From Actinophytocola xinjiangensis (GTDB lineage: Bacteria > Actinomycetota > Actinomycetes > Mycobacteriales > Pseudonocardiaceae): a DNA stretch of 64,000 nt. Within the stretch, counting starts at the first letter, position 1; every line of letters begins with the position of its first letter. The stretch covers positions 124,001 through 188,000 of the forward strand of contig NZ_MSIF01000007.1 of the NCBI RefSeq assembly GCF_001921215.1. The letters run 5' to 3'. This document shows, in pieces, positions 37,118-45,265 of this stretch. The notes beneath the pieces are model-generated. The model saw only the letters and a list, made by a program, of their open reading frames with translations. It was not told the DNA's origin and made no database searches. The position numbers were made by a program, and so were the translations under genes.

Positions 37118-38071
37118 GTGCACCCGGAATCCGCCGCACTGGTCGACGATCTCAAGATGCTGCGGAGAGGCCGTGGTGTCCAGGAGCCGAGGATGTCGGC
37201 AAGAATCGGGTTCTCCCTGCGAGAGGCGTGCGGTGTGCTCCCGTCCGACCTCCCTGGGATCGCAAACGAGAAGGTGGTCCGCAGGCTTGGTGAGGTGGTC
37301 GAACGGCTGCCGCCCGCACAACGCGACATCGCACGTGCCACCTTTGGTTTCGACGGTCCGGCGGACGCGAAATACATCGCCCGGCTCGCGACGCACAGCA
37401 AGGTCATCGAGCGGGACGTCCGCACCACGCAGCGGAGGGCGGATGAAGTCGTCGACCGTATCGCCGAACTACTCAGCGTGGACAGGCCCGCGCCGGTACG
37501 TCGGGAGGAACCGCCCTGGCACACCGTGTCGTTGTCGGTCCAGCTCGTGCTCGGTCAGCCCGAGATCGAGGTATTCGAGACCCGGCGCATCCGCAGCCAC
37601 CAGTTCGGCCTGGCCGAGATCGACCATTCCATGACGGTGAACCCGGTCGACGGAGTGCATCCAATGGTGCTGCCGGAGCACGGCATCGACGTCGTCAGCG
37701 GCGGCGAGGTCCAGTCGACCACGCGGATCGCGAGGAACCGGGTCGCGTTCCGGCTCCGGCCACCCCGGGTGCTGGACACCGACGACGAGCACGAGTTCAC
37801 ACTGCGAATGCGCCTCGAACGCATGTCTCCCTTCTACGTCTGCACTCCGGTCTACCCGTGCGCCCATTTCGACCTCCAGGCGCGGTTCAGGCGCGGGCGA
37901 CCGCCCGTGCGCGTGTGGCGGATCGACGGCGAGTTCTCCATGGAGGCCGATGACCCGACACCCGCCCGCCCACTGCTCGAACTGGACAGCACGAACGAGG
38001 TCCACACCGCGTTCGACGACCTGGAGCCCGCCAAGTCCTACGGCATCGGCTGGCTCCCCGCCGTGGGCTGA
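37118..38071 (+). CDS. unknown actinobacterial protein with N-terminal helical (HTH-like) domain
   Basis: From GTG 37118, with AAGGGGAGG eight bases upstream, the product is 317 residues. The N-terminal 115 residues are helical (LVDDLKMLRRGRGVQEPRMSARIGFSLREACGVL ... YIARLATHSKVIERDVRTTQRRADEVV) and resemble a domain that recurs at the front of many actinobacterial proteins of unknown function. The rest is beta-rich and contains CAHFDLQARFRRGRPPVRVWRIDGEFSM and VHTAFDDLEPAKSYGIGW. In-frame sequence back to 36773 lacks gene-like composition and crosses the micro-ORF region. It is divergent from the NB-ARC gene, so a shared function is possible. No enzymatic motif is seen. Confidence 0.65.
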   Translation: MHPESAALVDDLKMLRRGRGVQEPRMSARIGFSLREACGVLPSDLPGIANEKVVRRLGEVVERLPPAQRDIARATFGFDGPADAKYIARLATHSKVIERDVRTTQRRADEVVDRIAELLSVDRPAPVRREEPPWHTVSLSVQLVLGQPEIEVFETRRIRSHQFGLAEIDHSMTVNPVDGVHPMVLPEHGIDVVSGGEVQSTTRIARNRVAFRLRPPRVLDTDDEHEFTLRMRLERMSPFYVCTPVYPCAHFDLQARFRRGRPPVRVWRIDGEFSMEADDPTPARPLLELDSTNEVHTAFDDLEPAKSYGIGWLPAVG

Positions 38072-38264
38072 CGGCTCAGCTCGTCGGCGTCGCGGAGGGG
38101 CCCGTCGCGCCGAGTACGTCGGCGCGGTCGAGCTGGGGATCCGCTCCGGGAATCCGTCCAGCCGCGTCACCGAGCGTCACGAACACGGAGTCGCAACCCG
38201 CCTCGTGGATGAGGTGCGAGCCTCGTCCCTTCGTACGGGTGTGCCACTCCGCTTTCCCGTGTCG

Positions 38265-39083
38265 TCAGAGTCCGATGATCGCGGCGACGGCGAGTTCCCT
38301 GGTCGGCTCGTCAACCTCGGGCACGACGAACTGACGGTGACGAATGTGACTGACCAGATCCGGGTCGGGCGGAACGTTGTGTTCGCGCAGGTAGTGGACC
38401 ACCGAACCTGGCCACACCCAGACACCGTCCGTGCGGAAGTTCAGCGGCACCGCCGGCTCCCGGTCCGGAGCGAACGCGTCGACGTCATAGCTCCGCGCCG
38501 CCAGCACCACGGGCGCGTTGCCGAGGTAGTCAAGGATCCGATCACGCTCAGCCGCCAGCAGAACCGGCCGGTTGACCAGTGGCCTGCCGTCCGGCGCGAG
38601 TCCGTCGTACACCCTCGGCTGCCGCATCCCGTACTCGTCAGCCGACTGTGCCGTCCCGGTGACCCGTGCCCGCAACCACTCCGGAACGAACCGGTCGTCA
38701 CGAGGAAAGAACCGCAACTCGTCCGCGAACCCGACCGGCGGCGGCACCCGACGCCACCGCGGCTCCACGTCGATCACGAACTCCGTCGCGGGCGGCCCGG
38801 CCGGCGTGAACACGAGAACGGCGGCCAGCCACGTACCACGGCCCGGCTGGTACATCGCGGTCCGCAACGTGCCGAGCAGCTGCACCACCACGGGATCCGG
38901 ACGCGCCGGACGGGGAACGCCGTCCGGTCCGGTGAGCTGGACATCGACCTCGATGTGCCGCCCAGCGGCCCGGTACTCCACCCTCAGCTGGCGCCAACCA
39001 ATCGGCGCCCCGGCGAGGGCGGCCTGGCCGATCTGGCCGATCAGCCGCTGCCACCGCGGGTCGAGGAATCCGGGTCCGGTCAT
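38265..39083 (-). CDS. unknown protein behind the immunity gene (possible second immunity or accessory protein)
   Basis: The 272-residue product begins MTGPGFLDPRWQRLIGQIGQAAL, continues beta-rich (GRHIEVDVQLTGPDG ... WLAAVLVFTPAG) and ends in DLVSHIRHRQFVVPEVDEPTRELAVAAIIGL. It shares the general look of the family found downstream of type VII toxin/immunity pairs in actinobacteria (PPATEFVIDVEPRW ... FADELRFFPRDDRFVPEWL). Its ATG overlaps the Imm49-like stop (ATGA), so it belongs to the toxin operon. I cannot name a family with confidence. Confidence 0.6.
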   Translation of the reverse strand: MTGPGFLDPRWQRLIGQIGQAALAGAPIGWRQLRVEYRAAGRHIEVDVQLTGPDGVPRPARPDPVVVQLLGTLRTAMYQPGRGTWLAAVLVFTPAGPPATEFVIDVEPRWRRVPPPVGFADELRFFPRDDRFVPEWLRARVTGTAQSADEYGMRQPRVYDGLAPDGRPLVNRPVLLAAERDRILDYLGNAPVVLAARSYDVDAFAPDREPAVPLNFRTDGVWVWPGSVVHYLREHNVPPDPDLVSHIRHRQFVVPEVDEPTRELAVAAIIGL

Positions 39084-39943
39084 TCGGATCCCGGCTCGCC
39101 GACGGAAATCCAGTCACCGAGCAGCAGGTGCTCCGGAATGTATTCCGACCGCACGTCGATCCGCAGACCTGCTTGCTTCGCAAGAACCGCGACCCCGAGC
39201 GGCGCGAGGGCTATGAAACCGTCCGGGTCGTCCGCGTTGTCCCGCGTCGACCAGTAAGCCCGGTGAAGATCGAGAGCACTGGCCAGCGAAGCATTGAAGC
39301 CCGCTTCGTCACGGTCCAGAACCCGGTACATCATCTCGATCGGCGGATACAGCAGGCGCAACACGATCGACTCCGAAGAGATTCGGATCCGTTCCGGCGC
39401 GGTGCCCTCGATGGCCGACACGAAGGACTGCTGCACGTCTTCGTTCCGGAAGTACCGTTGCAGCGCGTCGACCCAGGAGTACATGAAGTCGTCGTACTCC
39501 GGGCCGGCCACACGAAGCACGTTGTCGACAGAAACCGTGGCCAGTCGCTGAATACGTTCCTCGTTGCGACACACGACCGCGAGCCAGAGTGCCGTCAGCC
39601 AATTGTCGACATCGTGATGAATATCAGGCGTCGATTCTTGCACTGTGATCTTTCGACCACCAAGATCCACGCCGTACCCATCGGACAATGGCTCGACAGC
39701 GACAAATTTCGCCAAGCTGGCCGCTGATGCCAGTTCGACATACCGCTGCGTCTCACTCTCGGCCACCGTAGGATCGTCAACGGTGCGAAACTTGGCGATC
39801 ATCAACGAGTCCCGCTGGATCCCATGCAGGTCGCGCGAGTCGACATTCTCCTCAACAAGACTCTCGTCCAGATCTTCCGTGTATTCACCACACCTCACCC
39901 GGGAGAACTCAACGTCAATATCATGTCGAGAAATCGTTCGCAT
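39080..39943 (-). CDS. Imm49-family immunity protein
   Basis: From ATG 39943 (MRTISRHDIDVEF; AAGGGA seven bases upstream) the product is 287 residues, acidic and helical. It contains DNWLTALWLAVVCRNEERIQRLATVSVDNVLRVAG and AYWSTRDNADDPDGFIALAPLGVAVLAKQAGLRIDVRSEYIPEHLLLGDW, which fit the Imm49 family: a helical body and the conserved closing Y-I-P-x-x-L-L. The gene lies 35 bases after the toxin gene, as expected for cognate immunity. In-frame TTG at 39961 is a weaker start. It should neutralise the toxin C-terminus in the producer. Confidence 0.8.
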   Translation of the reverse strand: MRTISRHDIDVEFSRVRCGEYTEDLDESLVEENVDSRDLHGIQRDSLMIAKFRTVDDPTVAESETQRYVELASAASLAKFVAVEPLSDGYGVDLGGRKITVQESTPDIHHDVDNWLTALWLAVVCRNEERIQRLATVSVDNVLRVAGPEYDDFMYSWVDALQRYFRNEDVQQSFVSAIEGTAPERIRISSESIVLRLLYPPIEMMYRVLDRDEAGFNASLASALDLHRAYWSTRDNADDPDGFIALAPLGVAVLAKQAGLRIDVRSEYIPEHLLLGDWISVGEPGSE

Positions 39944-39978
39944 CACATATCCCTTGGTCAACCAATCATACTCACGAC

Positions 39979-42900
39979 CTACATTTTCACAGGCCGATAC
40001 CCAACACCATCGTACACATCAACGCCGCCTTCGTTTCGAACACGTGCTCGCGCTTCCCAGTAGTTCACCCGACTCCCCTTTGCAGCCTTCTCAAGGTCAC
40101 GACCGAGAGCACGCACCTCTGGGTCAGCACTGTTCCTCATGTGTTGAACGGTGTCGTCATAGTAGTCCCTGCGACACTGCTTCACCACAGTGCCGTTCGG
40201 AAGCTCGCGCTGCGCGTGCGAACCACTGGGAGCCTTGGCCTCCACCACCTCGTAGGTCGTTATTTCTGGCGGACCAGGACTCTTGACCTCCCAAACCTGA
40301 TCGAACTGATAGCGCTTGTCCTTCTTCTTGTCTTGACCATCTGAACTGCTACCGTTGTCGTCAGCGGATCCGGATCCGCCGTCACCAGCCGGATCCTCCT
40401 TCGGAAAGCGTCTCTCCGCCGTACCGACGACCTCGTTCTTATCCGTGTCGAAGATTTCCAGCCTGCCATCGCCGCGATCCCGGATCTCGATATTGTCCGA
40501 TCCGCCGAACTGCCGGTGCAGCTCATGGCGAAGCCCGTGATCGGCAGCGATCTCACCCAGTGCGTCACCCCTGGTGGTGACGACGGCGTGCTCCCTACGC
40601 CATTCGTCGGATTTCTCCGGATGGCTGTCGCGCTCGGTGATGGCGGCGCGTCGCTCCTCGATGGCACGATCAACTCGTTCTCTGCTCTCCGCGTCCCAGC
40701 GCTCCGTGGAAGGCCGCTCCGGAACCGAGTCGTCCGCTGTTGGTCGGGAATCCTGCGGTCCATCGCCGCTCTCGGACTCCCCGCGACTCGAGTCGGTGCT
40801 GTCCGACCTGGAGCTCGTCCCGCGCTCCTGCTCGTCCAACACTCGTCGCCGCGTGTCATCGAAGTCCGGTGGCTCAGCCTTGATCTCCTCCTTGACATAG
40901 AGGTTTCCGTCCCTGTCGCGACCCAGAATGGGCGCGGGCACGTCCGAGTCCCTCACTCTCGTGGCCTCACTGTGCCGCTGAACGACAGGTTCCGTGCTGT
41001 CAAAGCCACGCCAGTGTTCCTGGTAGAACTCCTTGGCCTTGCGGTACTCGTCCGGGCGTGTTCTCGGCGCGTCCGGATCATTCAGCACCTCGAGATGCCG
41101 CTCAACCTCCCGGCGTACACGTTCACGCTCGGAGGCGTCCTCGTCACCACGGGCACGACTGCTGTCCGCGTCGACGTCGTGTTTGGCGGAGTCGGGGGTG
41201 TCGGGAGTGAAGGCGTCGTCGCCGGTGCGGGTGTGGGTGCCGTCGGGGCTGTGGGTGGACCACTCGCCGTTCGGCGGGATTCGGGGTTGTGTTCTGCCGT
41301 CCGGGCCGATGTCGTAGTCGGAGGAGAACACGCGGCCGTTGGAGTCGGTCCAGGCCGGCTTGCTCGGTGCCAGGACCTCGGTGTCCAGATCACGCGAGAG
41401 CCGGCGGGCGAAGTCGTTCGAGCCGGCGTCGCAACCGATCAGACGGATCGGGCGGCCGTCGTAGTCGCCGTTGCGGCGCAGGACCTCGGCGAACTCCTCC
41501 GGTGTGTAGTCCCGCCCGCCGATCCTGGCGTTTCCCTCGGGCGTGACATGCACGTCCACGGTGTAGCGGCCGTCGGGATCCGGCTGCACCCGGTGCGGCA
41601 GGTCACCCATCTCCGGGTCGCCACGGTGGTAGGAGCTACCGGCCGGAGTCTGGTCCGCGTGGCGCTGGTTCACCTGGTCGGGGGGTAACGGATCCCGATC
41701 CGGTGGCGAGTCCGGCTGATCCGGGTCACGAGGAGGAGTGGTCGAGGCGGGATGGCCGTCGGAGGTGTGCTGGTTGGGGCCGGTGTGCGGCGGCGAGCCG
41801 TTCGGGCTGTACGGGCCGTTCGGGCTGGGCGCCGGGCCACGCGGTGCCGGGGCATGCGGTGCCGAAGCGCGCGGTGCGGCGGGCAGTCCAGGAGGCCGTC
41901 CGGGGGTGTGTGGAGTGGGTGCGGGGCCGCCCGGGGTTCCGGTCCAGCCGGCGGTCGGGCCACCGCCCCGACCCGGGCCGCCACCCGACGGACCGCCACC
42001 CGACGGACCGCCGCCTGGACTGGCGGGCATGCCGCCCATCGGTGCGCCACCGGACGGTGCGCCGCCGGACGGTGCGCCACCGGACGCGGGCGATCCTGGT
42101 GCGTCGGCGCCTCGTGGGGTGGGCAGGGGCGTGCTCGGTGCCGGGCCGGCGGGGGCCATTGTCGAGCCCGAGGTGGTTGTGCCCGGGACGGCGGTGTCCG
42201 GGGACCTCGGCGGCCCATCGGGCGACGGCGCCGGACCGCCGGGCGCAGGCGGCGCGCCACCGGAAGGCGAACCGGGGCCTGGGCCCGGCGCGTTGGGTGA
42301 ACCACCGTCCGGAGCGTGGGGACTCGAAGCGGGCAGGTGCGGCGCGTATGGGGCCGGTCCGCCCGGTGAACCGGGCGCCGTACCGTGCGACGCCGTGCCG
42401 GCGGGCGCATGGCCACCGGGGGCACCGCCATCCGGAGTATCCGTACCCGGAGCGGATCCAGCCGGACCATGGGGCGTGGTGCCACCCGGTGAACCTCCAC
42501 CTGGAGTACCGCCGTCCGGCACGTGGGTACCCGCAGCCGGACCGTGCGCCACCGGACCACCGCCCGACGAACCCGGCGCCCCACCATGCGGTGCGGAGCC
42601 GGCCGCCGCATGGCCACCGGAGGCACCGCCAACCGGAGTATCCGTACCCGGAGCGGATCCAGCCGGACCATGGGGCGTGGTGCCACCCGGTGAACCTCCA
42701 CCTGGAGTACCGCCGTCCGGCACGTGGGTACCCGCAGCCGGACCGTGCGCCACCGGACCACCACCCGACGAACCCGGCACCCCACCACCAGGCGAACCTC
42801 TCGCCGGAACACCACCCTCCGGCACATGAGCACCCCCAGCCGGACCATGCGGCGTCGGACTGCTGCCCGGTGACGGGGCACCTGGCGTGTCCACACGTGG

Positions 42901-44208
42901 TGATCCCGTGGGACCAGGCCCGTTGAACGAGTCCCCTCGCGGCGCGGCGCCCGACGGGCCGGCCTGACCCGGACGGCCGTCGTGTTCTCCTCCGTGCGGC
43001 CCGCCGGTCCCGGAACCGGGCGGGCTGGGCGACGCCGCCCCCGGCGTCTCCCCACCGGTCCGTGGCCCGGGCGGTCCGCCACCCGAGGCGGTTCCACCAC
43101 CGGATCCACCATCGGACGAACCACCGCCCGACGTGCCACCGCCACCCGAACCGCCGGAACCGGAACCGCCCGAACCGGTGTCCGAACCCGTTCCGGAACC
43201 GGAACCGCTGGAACCACCCGAGCCGCTACCACCGGAGCCGGAACCCGAGCCCTCCGAACCGGAACCGCCACCATCCGAACCAGAACCACCAGACCCACCA
43301 GACCCGCCAGAGCCGCCAGAGCCGCCAGGACCGTCCGGCCCATCGGCACCCCGACCGGGCCGTTGGACAAACCCCGGTCGCACGTTGCTCGGGCTGACGC
43401 CGGTCACCTTTCCCGCGACCTTGCCGAAAACCTTCGCGACCTTCCCCAACGCCTCGGCCAGATCCGCCAGCAACGGAGACACCCGACGGATGGTCCCCGT
43501 CAACCGCCGCAGCAGGTCCGCGATCTTCGTCGCCCACTTCGCGATCGCGGCTGTCGCCTGCGCGACCACCACCGGCGTCCCGAAGCCCAGCGAGAACACC
43601 GTCTCCAGCACCCACGAGATCAGCTTCCCCACCAGATCGGCGATCAGGTCCCGCACCAGCTCCCGCACGAACGCGACGACCTCACCGAAGATCATCGTCA
43701 CGGTGCTGACCGACCCACTCACCGACGCCGCGCCCTTCAGCGCGTCGGTCAACTCCCTCGACTGCCGCAGGTACGACTCCCGGGCCGCGCCCTCCCACTC
43801 GCCGATCGCCTTCTCGACCGACTTGGTGTAATCCTCCTCGGTCTTCGCCAGATGCCGCGAGACATTCCCCCACGTCTCCGAATACGACTGGATCACCGGC
43901 GGATCCCCACCCACCGAATCCAGCATGTCCTTCAACGGCTGCACATGCTCCATCAGGAACGACGCCACCGACGACATCAACCAGCCGAACGGATCAATGG
44001 CCGCCGCCGCGCCCTCGGCGGCCAACCCCACCAGACCGAGCCCACCCTCGACCCAGTTCCCGCTGCTGATCCCGTTGAACGTGTCCATCGCCGACTCGGC
44101 GATACCGATCCCGCCGGCCCAGCCGTAATCACCGTTGCCCTCGGTCAACGGGCCAGGGCCGTCGGAATCCTCCGGAGCCTGCTCGACAAGAGAGTTCCCG
44201 TCAGGCAT
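39979..44208 (-). CDS. large type VII-style polymorphic toxin with nuclease-like C-terminus
   Basis: The 1409-residue product starts at ATG 44208, overlapping the previous stop. An N-terminal helical WXG100/LXG-like export region (about 100-280; GEWEGAARESYLRQSRELTDAL) leads into a very long Gly/Ser/Pro/Thr-rich linker (about 280-850). Next is a domain at about 863-985 (IRLIGCDAGSNDFARRLSRDLDTEVLAPSKPAW) that looks like a caspase- or C80-type self-processing fold. A charged helical part follows, then a C-terminal toxin module (about 1300-1409) with DQVWEVKSPG and YEVVEAKAPSG, which fits an E-x-K nuclease core. The variable C-terminus plus adjacent Imm49-like gene is the usual polymorphic-toxin plan. 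Confidence 0.85.
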   Translation of the reverse strand: MPDGNSLVEQAPEDSDGPGPLTEGNGDYGWAGGIGIAESAMDTFNGISSGNWVEGGLGLVGLAAEGAAAAIDPFGWLMSSVASFLMEHVQPLKDMLDSVGGDPPVIQSYSETWGNVSRHLAKTEEDYTKSVEKAIGEWEGAARESYLRQSRELTDALKGAASVSGSVSTVTMIFGEVVAFVRELVRDLIADLVGKLISWVLETVFSLGFGTPVVVAQATAAIAKWATKIADLLRRLTGTIRRVSPLLADLAEALGKVAKVFGKVAGKVTGVSPSNVRPGFVQRPGRGADGPDGPGGSGGSGGSGGSGGSGSDGGGSGSEGSGSGSGGSGSGGSSGSGSGTGSDTGSGGSGSGGSGGGGTSGGGSSDGGSGGGTASGGGPPGPRTGGETPGAASPSPPGSGTGGPHGGEHDGRPGQAGPSGAAPRGDSFNGPGPTGSPRVDTPGAPSPGSSPTPHGPAGGAHVPEGGVPARGSPGGGVPGSSGGGPVAHGPAAGTHVPDGGTPGGGSPGGTTPHGPAGSAPGTDTPVGGASGGHAAAGSAPHGGAPGSSGGGPVAHGPAAGTHVPDGGTPGGGSPGGTTPHGPAGSAPGTDTPDGGAPGGHAPAGTASHGTAPGSPGGPAPYAPHLPASSPHAPDGGSPNAPGPGPGSPSGGAPPAPGGPAPSPDGPPRSPDTAVPGTTTSGSTMAPAGPAPSTPLPTPRGADAPGSPASGGAPSGGAPSGGAPMGGMPASPGGGPSGGGPSGGGPGRGGGPTAGWTGTPGGPAPTPHTPGRPPGLPAAPRASAPHAPAPRGPAPSPNGPYSPNGSPPHTGPNQHTSDGHPASTTPPRDPDQPDSPPDRDPLPPDQVNQRHADQTPAGSSYHRGDPEMGDLPHRVQPDPDGRYTVDVHVTPEGNARIGGRDYTPEEFAEVLRRNGDYDGRPIRLIGCDAGSNDFARRLSRDLDTEVLAPSKPAWTDSNGRVFSSDYDIGPDGRTQPRIPPNGEWSTHSPDGTHTRTGDDAFTPDTPDSAKHDVDADSSRARGDEDASERERVRREVERHLEVLNDPDAPRTRPDEYRKAKEFYQEHWRGFDSTEPVVQRHSEATRVRDSDVPAPILGRDRDGNLYVKEEIKAEPPDFDDTRRRVLDEQERGTSSRSDSTDSSRGESESGDGPQDSRPTADDSVPERPSTERWDAESRERVDRAIEERRAAITERDSHPEKSDEWRREHAVVTTRGDALGEIAADHGLRHELHRQFGGSDNIEIRDRGDGRLEIFDTDKNEVVGTAERRFPKEDPAGDGGSGSADDNGSSSDGQDKKKDKRYQFDQVWEVKSPGPPEITTYEVVEAKAPSGSHAQRELPNGTVVKQCRRDYYDDTVQHMRNSADPEVRALGRDLEKAAKGSRVNYWEARARVRNEGGVDVYDGVGYRPVKM
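42432..42778 (-). repeat. 201-bp tandem duplication in the toxin linker
   Basis: Bases 42432-42577 and 42633-42778 are near-identical (one difference, G at 42562 versus A at 42763), spaced exactly 201 bases apart. In the protein this is a 67-residue unit containing HVPDGGTPGGGSPGGTTPHGPAG. The neighbouring sequence shows further, more diverged copies. The near-identity implies recent duplication or gene conversion. Confidence 0.9.
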
Positions 44209-44513
44209 CAGCTGAGCTCCTTGAACCGCATCGAGGAGGTCTCTTCCCGGCTCTCGTACTCCTTCGCCGCCGCGTTGACCTCGTTCGACGCCGCCTCGGC
44301 CGCCGCGACCGCGTCGTTGATCGCGTCGATGCCCTTCTGCTCCACCGGATCGAGCATCATGCGGAACGGCTGGCACAGAATTCCGTACGCGTCGGTCGGC
44401 ATGCTGACCGTCCGCGCGGCCTCGGCCGCCTCGGCCAGGGCGTCCATCACCCCCTTCAGCTGTTGGGAGTGCGCGGTGAGATCAACCCCTATCCGAAAGC
44501 CGTCCGTTGCCAT
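44208..44513 (-). CDS. WXG100-like ESX helper protein
   Basis: The 101-residue all-helical product begins MATDGFRIGVDLTAHSQQLKGVMDALAEAAEAARTV and continues with DAINDAVAAAEAASNEVNAAAKEY. This size and two-helix layout fit the WXG100 superfamily or the related ESX-associated DUF families that precede large type VII toxins; the W-x-G turn itself is not present. It is overlapped at its stop by the toxin ATG (ATGA) and follows the YbaB-like gene by 20 bases. It is probably a co-secreted partner or targeting factor for the toxin. Confidence 0.75.
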   Translation of the reverse strand: MATDGFRIGVDLTAHSQQLKGVMDALAEAAEAARTVSMPTDAYGILCQPFRMMLDPVEQKGIDAINDAVAAAEAASNEVNAAAKEYESREETSSMRFKELS

Positions 44514-44533
44514 CCTGGCTTCCCCCTGTCAGG

Positions 44534-45076
44534 TCACGAAAAGATCGAGTCCTGCATGTCGTCGCCGTCGTCCTCGTCCCGGGCACGACGACGAGGAGGA
44601 GGCGGCTGGGGTTGGGACGGCGGCGGGGGATTCTCCGGTTCCTGATCGTCGACGATTTCCGGATCGAAGCGCCTTTCCCCTGGTAGCGCCTCGTCCGGCT
44701 CCGGCTCCGGCGGTTCGGGGAAGGTCCTGGCGGCTTCGTCGAGGATGTGGTTCGCGGCCTGGTCGTCCGTGCCGACGGTCTCGGTCATGGCCTGCCGCAA
44801 CAACTCCGGGATCCTCGACTGGGCCAGGCGCACCGTCCGCATGATCGACGCCGACACCTCGGCCATCCGCTGCCCGGCGGCGTCCTCAGAGATCGCCAGA
44901 TCCGTCAGCATCCCCTTCGAGCTGACCGTGACCCGCACCGATCCGTCAGCGGACCGCTCGGTCACCGACATCTCCCCGACGCGCTCGGCCATCGCCTGGA
45001 ACTTCTCCGCGCGTTCCCGCGTCTGCCGGACCCAGTCGTCCACCATCCGCTCGCTGGCCTCGATGTCGTTCGCCAC
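44534..45076 (-). CDS. YbaB/EbfC-like protein of the toxin operon
   Basis: From GTG 45076 (MANDIEASERMVDDWVRQTRERAEKFQAM) the product is 180 residues. It has the YbaB/EbfC plan: a helix, then VRVTVSSKGMLTDLAISEDA, then a helix with IMRTVRLAQSRIPELLRQAM. The family is nucleoid-associated, but members of this kind are also found before ESX-type toxin genes in actinobacteria, where their role is unknown. The tail (about 130-180) is Pro/Asp/Arg-rich and disordered. A GTG at 45115 would add a Gly-rich stretch; GGGGGAGG upstream supports 45076. Confidence 0.75.
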   Translation of the reverse strand: MANDIEASERMVDDWVRQTRERAEKFQAMAERVGEMSVTERSADGSVRVTVSSKGMLTDLAISEDAAGQRMAEVSASIMRTVRLAQSRIPELLRQAMTETVGTDDQAANHILDEAARTFPEPPEPEPDEALPGERRFDPEIVDDQEPENPPPPSQPQPPPPRRRARDEDDGDDMQDSIFS

Positions 45077-45265
45077 GACGACCCCGCCTCCCCCACCGCG
45101 CAACCCATCCAGCACCTACACCATCCCCCATGCGATGCAACAATTCCACCAGAATCGACCAAACTAACGAACCGATCGACGAAAAGGGGACGAGAAGTCA
45201 GAAACAAGAACGGTCAAAGCGGCCGGTGGCGACGGGAGCGGGCCGTCGCCATCGGCCTTGTTCGG

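Noticed and set aside
42000-43350. CRISPR-like regular repeats in the toxin linker
   Set aside because: Repeats are in frame, vary in length and encode Gly/Pro units; no constant repeat/spacer pattern or cas genes.
41703-44844. Long rightward Arg/Pro/His-rich frames
   Set aside because: Antisense to the repetitive toxin linker; composition follows the repeat, not a protein family.
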